Source of the DNA: Micromonospora sp. NBC_01740
GTDB taxonomy: Bacteria > Actinomycetota > Actinomycetes > Mycobacteriales > Micromonosporaceae
Direction of reading: 5' to 3'
DNA: 64,000 nucleotides
NCBI RefSeq assembly: GCF_035920365.1
Contig: NZ_CP109150.1
Span: forward strand, 2,356,001 to 2,420,000
Made by a program: the position numbers and the translations under genes. A model generated the notes under the pieces. That model was not told the origin of the DNA. It made no database searches and was given only the letters and a program-made list of their open reading frames with translations. Shown here piece by piece: positions 55,795-64,000 of the stretch; the stretch's first letter is position 1, and each line of letters starts with the position of its first letter.

Positions 55795-56571
55795 ATGAGA
55801 TATCTGCCGCTGCTCATCCTCGTGGTGTTGCTGGTGGGTGCGGTCGTCTGGTGGCGTGGGGAGAGCGCCGCCCGGGCGGAGCGCCGCCTGGCCGACGCGC
55901 GGGCCGACGCCCAGCGCTGGTACGAGCGGCTCGGCGGCCAGGTGATGAACCTGCACGGCGACCACCCGGCCGTGCGCCAGGCGCTGGTCGACGCCGGGGA
56001 GCGTTACAACGCGGCCGGCAGCCAGCTGGAGCAGGCCCGCAGCGTCGAGCAGTACCGCCTGGCCCGGGAGACCGCGCTGGAGGGGCTGACATATGCCCGG
56101 GCGGCCCGCGTGGCGCTCGGCATCGACCCCGGCCCCGAGCTGCCCCCGCTGGCCGCCGCGCAGGGCGCCGGGCAGCTCACCCGGGAGCGCCAGGTCGACG
56201 TGCAGGGGCAGACCTTCAAGGCCGGCCCGCAGCCCGGCCGCGACACCCCCTACTACTACCCGGGCGGGCGCTACCAGGGCCGGCCGGTGCCGGCAGGCTG
56301 GTACTCCACCCCGTGGTGGAAGACCGCGCTGGGCGCTGGCGCGGGTGTCCTCGGCGGCGTGCTGATCGCCGACGCGCTCTTCTCGCCCGGCTTCGGCGAC
56401 CCCGGGTACGGCTACGAGGCCGGCTACCAGGAGGGCTTCGGCGACGGCACCGGATTCGGCGAGCAGGGCGGCGAGGCCGGCGGCGGTGACTTCGGCGGCG
56501 GCGGGTTCGGCGGCGGAGATTTCGGGGGTGGCGACTTCGGCGGCGGTGACTTCGGCGGCGGCGACTGGTAG
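55795..56571 (+). CDS. Membrane-anchored protein with FGGGD-repeat C-terminus
   Basis: A 258-residue protein of unknown function. The N-terminal helix YLPLLILVVLLVGAVVWWRG anchors it, then a coiled region (AERRLADARADAQRWYERLG onward) with conserved-looking RVALGIDPGPELPPLAAAQG. A second hydrophobic stretch (TALGAGAGVLGGVLIADALF) precedes a low-complexity tail of (D/G)FGGG units. The tail repeats are also nucleotide repeats. ATG 55795. It faces ppc convergently. Confidence 0.72.
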   Translation: MRYLPLLILVVLLVGAVVWWRGESAARAERRLADARADAQRWYERLGGQVMNLHGDHPAVRQALVDAGERYNAAGSQLEQARSVEQYRLARETALEGLTYARAARVALGIDPGPELPPLAAAQGAGQLTRERQVDVQGQTFKAGPQPGRDTPYYYPGGRYQGRPVPAGWYSTPWWKTALGAGAGVLGGVLIADALFSPGFGDPGYGYEAGYQEGFGDGTGFGEQGGEAGGGDFGGGGFGGGDFGGGDFGGGDFGGGDW

Positions 56572-56632
56572 GGCCGACACCGACGGCAAGACTGGTACCG
56601 ACAGCGCTGGCCGGCTCGGCGGTGCCGGGGGA

Positions 56633-56679
56633 AGGAAGGGCACCCTCCGCTGCGGGAAGCGCGGAAAGGTGCCCTTCCT
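56633..56679. terminator. Hairpin terminator between convergent Gly-rich protein and ppc genes
   Basis: Arms AGGAAGGGCACC (56633-56644) and GGTGCCCTTCCT (56668-56679). Identical in arm sequence to the hairpin at 2863-2905. Confidence 0.75.
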
Positions 56680-56685
56680 CGCTGC

Positions 56686-59472
<2,787 letters not shown>

Positions 59473-59576
59473 GATGCGCTCCTTACGCGAGTACGAAGGA
59501 CAGCGCTGTCCGACTCCCTGGATCGTATCCGCGTCCCCCGCCGGGAAGGAGGGGACCCTTGCAATCGTCTGCGGCA

Positions 59577-59595
59577 GAGGAAGGAGCCGTTCCTC
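59577..59595 (-). terminator. Short hairpin upstream of ppc
   Basis: GAGGAA (59577-59582) and TTCCTC (59590-59595) with a seven-base loop, just after the upstream membrane gene's stop. It may be a worn member of the AGGAAGG family. Confidence 0.35.
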
Positions 59596-59600
59596 GCGTC

Positions 59601-60638
59601 TCAGCCGGCGCGGGGCGCATCTTCGCTGGTGGGGCCGGGTGCGGTGCGTCGACCGGCGCGACGGCGGGCCTGGAACGGGGTGGCGCTGAGCACACCCGCC
59701 ACGCCCAGCGCCGTCCAGATGGTGAGCCCGGCGATGGGCCAGCCGGTCGACCGGCGGTCGAAGTAGACGACGGACTTGAGCAGGTCGGTGGCGAGCCCCG
59801 GCACGTTCCACCGGTGCATGCCACGCAGCCAGGTCGGCAGGAACTCGGGGGCGTAGATGCCGCCGGAGCCGGGGTTGCCGAGCACGACCAGCAGCAGGAT
59901 CACCAACCCGGTGCCGAACAGCCCCAGCCAGCCCTGCACCGCCGAGGCGATCATCGCCGCCGCGAGGACCGCCAGCGTCCCGCTCGCGGCGACGCCGACC
60001 AGGTCGTGGTCCCAGACGTCCAGGACGGGTCCCACCACGATCGCGCCGGCGGCCCCGAGCACCAGGCTGTAGCCGGCCAGCGCGGCGATCCGCAGCCCGG
60101 CGCGGCGCAGGCTGCGCGGGGCGGTGCCGTTGCCCAGGCCGAGCACGGTGGCGGCGAGGTAGCCGCCCAGTACGTACCCGACGGCCAGGTAGAACGGCAC
60201 GAGCCCGCGCGGATCGGTCGCGGCCACCGGCACCTCGTCGGTGACCCGCAGCGGCATCTCCGCCTGCCGGGCGGCGGTGTCGAGGACCCGGACGACGACG
60301 TCGGTCGCGGCCGGCGCTGCGGCGCTCGCGGTGGTCAGCACCAGCCCGCCCTCGGCGCCGGTGGCGAGCACCCCGTACACCTCGCGGGTGAGCAGGCCGT
60401 CGTCGGCGGCGCGCGGGTCGGCGTACTCGACGGCGTCGAGGGTGTCGCTCTGGTTGCGTACGGCGGCGAGGACGGCTTGTGCCTTCTGGTCGCCGCGCAC
60501 CACCCCGACCGGCACGTCGCGGGGCGTGGGACGGTGCAGCGCGCCGACGTACGCGGTGATGAACGCGGTGGCGAGCACCAGGGTGCCGAGCAGCAGCGCG
60601 ACGGTACGCGGCAGCCCGTCGCGCATCTCCTGGTCCAC
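59601..60638 (-). CDS. DUF3533/YhgE-like membrane protein (ABC-2 fold)
   Basis: A 345-residue protein with one N-terminal helix ([21 protein letters not shown]), an extracytoplasmic domain of about 130 residues ([20 protein letters not shown] onward), and five C-terminal helices (from [20 protein letters not shown]), the layout of YhgE/Pip-like or ABC-2-like permeases. No partner ATPase is near. GTG 60638. Substrate and role are unknown. Separated from ppc by a 128-base gap with a hairpin. Confidence 0.77.
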   Translation of the reverse strand: MDQEMRDGLPRTVALLLGTLVLATAFITAYVGALHRPTPRDVPVGVVRGDQKAQAVLAAVRNQSDTLDAVEYADPRAADDGLLTREVYGVLATGAEGGLVLTTASAAAPAATDVVVRVLDTAARQAEMPLRVTDEVPVAATDPRGLVPFYLAVGYVLGGYLAATVLGLGNGTAPRSLRRAGLRIAALAGYSLVLGAAGAIVVGPVLDVWDHDLVGVAASGTLAVLAAAMIASAVQGWLGLFGTGLVILLLVVLGNPGSGGIYAPEFLPTWLRGMHRWNVPGLATDLLKSVVYFDRRSTGWPIAGLTIWTALGVAGVLSATPFQARRRAGRRTAPGPTSEDAPRAG

Positions 60639-60708
60639 GCCGCCAGCCTAGGGCGGCTCGTGCCCGGTATGTGACGTTTCCCGGCCTGGGCCGCCGGTGC
60701 CGCATCGG

Positions 60709-61365
60709 TCAGGTGAGCTGGCAGCGGCCCGCGCTGTAGTGGGCGACCGCCGCCATGATCTCCGCCTCGGACCGGTCCGCGAAGTTGAGCGTGGCGACCA
60801 GCCCCGAGCCGTAGAAGGCGCTCAGGGCCGCGCTGTCGAGCGCCGTGAACGCCCCGAGGTGCTGGAGCGCCCGCGCGTCGCGTGGCGTGACAACCAGCAT
60901 CTTCTCCAGGCTCCACCGGCGCCGGGAGATCCGCGCGACGCCCTCCCACGGCAGCCAGATCGCCTGGCCCCGGGTCGGCCGGGTGCGGATCCAGAGCCCG
61001 GCCGGGCCGAGCGCCAGCACCGGGCCGCCGGAACCGATCAGCCAGAGCTGGATCCCCAGCGGCAGGGCGACCAGGGCCAGCAGGCAGCCCACCACGCCGA
61101 GGATCGCGACCACGGACTGGGAGCGCAGCTGCGGATCGGACGAGTTCACCATGCCGAGACCGGCGCAGCAGGCGATCGGGAGGATGAGGACCAGCACCAC
61201 CCCCATCATCAGCAGGCCGCGTTTCGCGACGTTGGGCCGTACCACGAAGGGCTGGTCCTCCGGGATGCGCCTGGTCACCGGCGGCGGCACGGGGCCTCCC
61301 CACGGGCCGCCGTGCGGTGGGCCGTGGTGGAAGGGCTGCGGCGGATGTCCGGCGGGGGTGCTCAC
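60709..61365 (-). CDS. PH-like two-helix membrane protein
   Basis: A 218-residue protein. The N-terminal 45 residues are Pro/His/Gly-rich, then two hydrophobic helices (LLMMGVVLVLILPIACCAGL and VVAILGVVGCLLALVALPLG) and a soluble C-terminal domain (LALGPAGLWIRTRPTRGQA, WLPWEGVARISRRR) resembling bacterial PH-like domains. Function not recognised. GTG start. Divergent from the S66 peptidase gene. Confidence 0.7.
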   Translation of the reverse strand: MSTPAGHPPQPFHHGPPHGGPWGGPVPPPVTRRIPEDQPFVVRPNVAKRGLLMMGVVLVLILPIACCAGLGMVNSSDPQLRSQSVVAILGVVGCLLALVALPLGIQLWLIGSGGPVLALGPAGLWIRTRPTRGQAIWLPWEGVARISRRRWSLEKMLVVTPRDARALQHLGAFTALDSAALSAFYGSGLVATLNFADRSEAEIMAAVAHYSAGRCQLT

Positions 61366-61478
61366 GCGGCCTCCGATACTCGATCAACTTCGGCGGGGCC
61401 AGCCTAGAGGCCGTCCGCCAGCGTCCCGGCGGGCCGGACCAGCGGAAAATCGCTGGAGCCGGTCGGTAGCGTCCGATC

Positions 61479-62519
61479 ATGACGTCGCCGAGCTATCCCC
61501 CCAAGCCCCGACCGGGAGACCGGGTCGCGGTCGTCTCGCCGTCCGCCGGCCTGCCGGCCCTCTTCCCCCACGTGTACGAGTTGGGCCTGCGCCGGCTGCG
61601 CGAGGAGTTCGGCCTGGAGCCGGTGGAGTACCCGACCACCCGGGTACTCGGCGCCGACCCGCGCGACCGGGCCCGGGACCTGGCCGCCGCCTTCGCCGAC
61701 CCGACGATCGCCGCCGTGCTCGCCACAGTGGGCGGGGACGACCTGATCACGGTCACCCCGTACCTGGACGACGCCGTGCTGCGGGCCAACCCGAAGCCGT
61801 ACTTCGGCTACTCCGACAACACCAACGTCCTCAACCACCTGTACCGGCTGGGCGTCGTGTCGTACCACGGCGGGTCCGTGCTCGTGCACCTCGGCCGGCC
61901 CGGCAGCCCGCACCCGCTGACCTTCGACTCGCTGCGCGCGGCCCTCTTCACCTCCGGCTGGTACGACCTCACTCCCGCGCCGCAGTGGGGCGACCGGCCG
62001 AACGACTGGCAGGACCCGGCGACGCTGGCCGACGAGCCGGAGATGCTCCCGGGCGAGGGCTGGCGTTGGCAGGGGCCGTCGACGGTGGTCGAGGGGCGCA
62101 CCTGGGGCGGCAACCTGGAGATCCTGCACTGGCTGCTGGCCGCCGACCGGGTCCCTGACGCCGGGGACCTGGCCGGATCGGTGCTGATGGTCGAGACCTC
62201 CGAGGAGTTGCCCCCGGCCACCGAGGTGTTCCGGATCCTGCGCAACATGGGGGAGCGCGGTCTGCTCGCCGGCTTCCCGGCGGTCCTCGTCGGCCGGCCG
62301 AAGGCGTGGGACTTCACCCGGCAGCACACCCCCGACGAGCGGCGGGACTGGGCGGAGGCGCAGCGGGAGGCGGTCACCCGGGCGCTGGCCGCCTATTGCC
62401 CCGACGCGGTGGTGGTCTTCGACGTCGACCTCGGCCACACCGACCCGCAGCTGATCGTCCCGTACGGCGGCGAGATCCGCATCGACGCGACCACCCGACA
62501 CATCTCGGTCCGCTACTGA
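61479..62519 (+). CDS. S66-family peptidase (LD-carboxypeptidase/MccF-like)
   Basis: A 346-residue enzyme with the LdcA/MccF fold. The nucleophile Ser is in PYFGYSDNTNVLNHL (near residue 111), with downstream Glu and His positions in the C-domain, such as VLMVETSEELPPATEVFRIL and VVVFDVDLGHTDPQ (His near 325). LdcA-type members trim tetrapeptides during peptidoglycan recycling; MccF-type members cleave a peptide antibiotic. The sequence alone does not decide between them. ATG 61479. It ends before a strong hairpin. Confidence 0.88.
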   Translation: MTSPSYPPKPRPGDRVAVVSPSAGLPALFPHVYELGLRRLREEFGLEPVEYPTTRVLGADPRDRARDLAAAFADPTIAAVLATVGGDDLITVTPYLDDAVLRANPKPYFGYSDNTNVLNHLYRLGVVSYHGGSVLVHLGRPGSPHPLTFDSLRAALFTSGWYDLTPAPQWGDRPNDWQDPATLADEPEMLPGEGWRWQGPSTVVEGRTWGGNLEILHWLLAADRVPDAGDLAGSVLMVETSEELPPATEVFRILRNMGERGLLAGFPAVLVGRPKAWDFTRQHTPDERRDWAEAQREAVTRALAAYCPDAVVVFDVDLGHTDPQLIVPYGGEIRIDATTRHISVRY

Positions 62520-62555
62520 CCCACCCTCGCCTTGGCGTGCGTGCGGGCGCCCCGG

Positions 62556-62612
62556 TGATCAGGACGCCATGGACGTTAACTGGCCGTTTTAAGGTCCATG
62601 GCGTCCTGATCA
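62556..62612. terminator. Perfect 19-bp hairpin between convergent genes
   Basis: Arms TGATCAGGACGCCATGGAC (62556-62574) and its complement (62594-62612) around a 19-base loop. The right arm overlaps the last bases of the DUF559 gene. Confidence 0.8.
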
Positions 62613-63529
62613 GCATTGGCCGGGGCGGCGTTCCTGGATTGCGGCAGTCACCAGCCGGACAATTCGGGCGGGGTGCCGCAGTGCGTCGTCCGCGGTGAAG
62701 CGCAGCACCAACCAGCCCGCCGCGCGGAGTGCGTTGAGCCGAGCCACGTCGCGCTGGAAGTGGGTGCGTTCCCGGTGGTGGTCACCCTCGTACTCGATGG
62801 CGATTCGCCACCGGGGGTAGGCGAGGTCGACGCGACCGAGGAAGACGCGTCCCCGGTGCGGGTGGGTGCCGTACACGTCGTGCTGCGCGGTCAGGGGTGG
62901 CAGACCGGCGTCGTGCAGGACGAGCCGGAGCCGGGTCTCCATGGGGGACTCGCTCAGCGGCTCGGCCAGCGTGAGCACCTCCCGCAGTTGGGCGGTGCCG
63001 GGCCAGCCGTTGTGCGTGTCCAGGTAGCTGCCCAACGCCGGGAGCTTGACCACCCGCCGATGCAGCAGCGCGTCCACCGCGACGAGCGCGTCCGTCCGGG
63101 GCAACTGCCGCCCGAGGTCGAAGGCCGTGCGACGCCGGTGGTGACCGGCAAGCCGGCGAAGCGGGTGATCTCCCGGGCGGAGAACGACCGTTGGTCGACC
63201 GACACACGCCGAGTGGAGCGTCGGTGGGCCGTCGCCGGGAGCGTGACGAAGACCGGGCTCGCGTGTGGGAGGAGTTCCACGCCCCACAGGAATGCCGCGC
63301 TGAGACCGCTGATGGCGGCCCCCGCCGGCAGGGCGAGGGCAACGGCGTCGCACCACATCCGGTGGTCGTTCTCACGGTAACCGTCGACGTGGACGTAGAT
63401 GTCGGGCAGCAGCCGGCACCAGGACGGCCCACGGAGCATCCGCCACGTGACCAGGCCGGCGGCGACGGCCCAACTGCCGGAGAACGGGAGGAACGCCAAC
63501 TCTCTGGGGACGCGCGGTGCCCGTGACAT
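62610..63529 (-). pseudogene. DUF559-type (VSR-like) nuclease-fold protein, frameshifted
   Basis: Two overlapping reading frames together make one protein of about 306 residues. The first frame (from 63529) gives the N-terminal two thirds (MSRAPRVPRELAFLPFSGSW to FAGLPVTTGV); the second frame continues from RTAFDLGRQLPRTDALVAVD to the end at 62610. The change is near 63130, where one missing base would join them as VTTGV-RTAFDLG. The C-terminal domain (IAIEYEGDHHRERTHFQRDV, then GWLVLRFTADD) is the VSR/restriction-like DUF559 fold. It may be a true pseudogene, a sequencing error or programmed; the first two are likeliest. Confidence 0.8.
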
Positions 63530-63611
63530 TCCGGCAGCCTGCTGTCACAGCCCGCCCGCGCGCCGACCCGAAGGTTGATCCCGGGCTGTCGACGTGGCCC
63601 TCGGTCGTCGA

Positions 63612-64000
63612 TCAGGTGGGATTGAGGACCGCGAACGCCCGTACCGGGAAGGTGCCCATGCCGGCCACCATCGGTGGGGCGGCCGTGAACCGGAAGCCGG
63701 TCGGGGGCAGCGCGTCGAGCCCGGTCAGGTGCTCCACGATCGGGACGCCGGCGGCCAGCAGGGCGCTGTGCGCCGGTCGTTCGCCGGCCGCCGCCGGGCT
63801 CATGTCGTCGATGTTGATCGAGTCGATGCCGACCAGGGCGGCGCCCGCGTCGACCAGGGCCCGGGCGCCGTCGCCGGTGAGGTAGGGCGCCTCCGGCGCG
63901 CCGTACCGGTCCGTGCCGAAGTGCGCCGACCAGCCCGTGTGCAGCAGCACCGCGTGCCCGGCGACGTCGTACGGTGCCAGCAGCAGCCGGTCCACCGCGC
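63612..64000 (-). CDS. Cyclase-family protein (kynurenine formamidase-like), truncated by window edge
   Basis: The C-terminal 129 residues of a metal-dependent cyclase-family protein. Visible: HAVLLHTGWSAHFGTDRYG, VGIDSINIDDMSPAAAGERP with the conserved Asp cluster, HSALLAAGVPIVEHLTGLDAL and a final MVAGMGTFPVRAFAVL. Members include arylformamidases and several lactone or imide hydrolases; the metal-binding HxGTHxD region would lie upstream, outside the window. The stop is at 63612, and 63530-63611 holds no gene. Confidence 0.85.
   Translation of the reverse strand, partial: AVDRLLLAPYDVAGHAVLLHTGWSAHFGTDRYGAPEAPYLTGDGARALVDAGAALVGIDSINIDDMSPAAAGERPAHSALLAAGVPIVEHLTGLDALPPTGFRFTAAPPMVAGMGTFPVRAFAVLNPT

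Noticed and set aside
62610..63356. The DUF559 C-terminal frame as a separate intact gene
   Set aside because: It has no convincing start or ribosome site, and its N-terminal part is an out-of-frame translation; the family domain continues from the upstream frame.

Overview
This window is very GC-rich, dense in genes and actinobacterial throughout. It shows many GTG starts, a mycobacterial-type acyl-CoA carboxylase set, GTP-dependent PEP carboxykinase, class II fructose bisphosphatase, an Rv1086-like cis-prenyltransferase, mycosin/type VII secretion genes and PadR/DrrAB-type transporters. Gene content and the recurring intergenic hairpins suggest a filamentous actinomycete of the Micromonosporaceae (Micromonospora-like). 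The family is an inference; I could not search databases. No rRNA, tRNA or CRISPR array was recognised.

Layout. 1-2.9 kb: 3' truncated guaB1, then an amino-acid exporter (LysE/ArgO type) divergent from its LysR regulator. 2.9-25 kb: a stretched version of the birA-accD-accE-maf-accA block known from mycobacteria. The five core genes keep their order and relative orientation, but inserted cassettes separate them: PadR plus a DrrAB-like ABC exporter, an MFS transporter, an O-methyltransferase and a solitary TnpB element between accA and maf; a three-gene type VII secretion-associated cassette between maf and accE; and a Ser/Thr kinase, GH25 lysozyme, Uma2 protein, M50 protease and sigma/anti-sigma pair between accE and accD. 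After birA come a PH-domain membrane protein and two GtrA-family genes.

26-34.7 kb: pckG, a membrane protein, a geranylgeranyl-reductase-like flavoprotein, a short-chain cis-prenyltransferase, trehalose-6-phosphate phosphatase, and an XRE regulator divergent from a small coupled operon. 35-49.4 kb: PIN-PhoH ATPase, a secreted transglycosylase-like protein with a candidate CRP site, rhomboid protease, FAD/NAD(P) oxidoreductase, an Asp-box membrane protein, a DMT exporter coupled to glpX, a DUF4245 protein, two tandem lipoprotein paralogues, xseA/xseB, ispH and a small lipoprotein. 49.6-64 kb: a large secreted subtilase, rmuC, an HAF-repeat secreted protein, ppc with an upstream membrane gene, a PH-like membrane protein, an S66 carboxypeptidase, a frameshifted DUF559 gene and a truncated cyclase-family gene.

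Functional links. pckG, ppc and glpX place the PEP/oxaloacetate node and gluconeogenesis within 31 kb. accA, accD, accE and birA supply an acyl-CoA carboxylase with its biotin ligase. ispH, the cis-prenyltransferase and the reductase belong to isoprenoid metabolism. Many genes act at the envelope: lysozyme, transglycosylase, LD-carboxypeptidase, lipoproteins and secreted proteases.

The non-coding DNA is also structured. Perfect hairpins recur at gene ends. Tandem repeats occur in several places, three of them made of copies of a gene's own stop-codon region. Candidate operators are visible for PadR, CRP and the XRE regulator.
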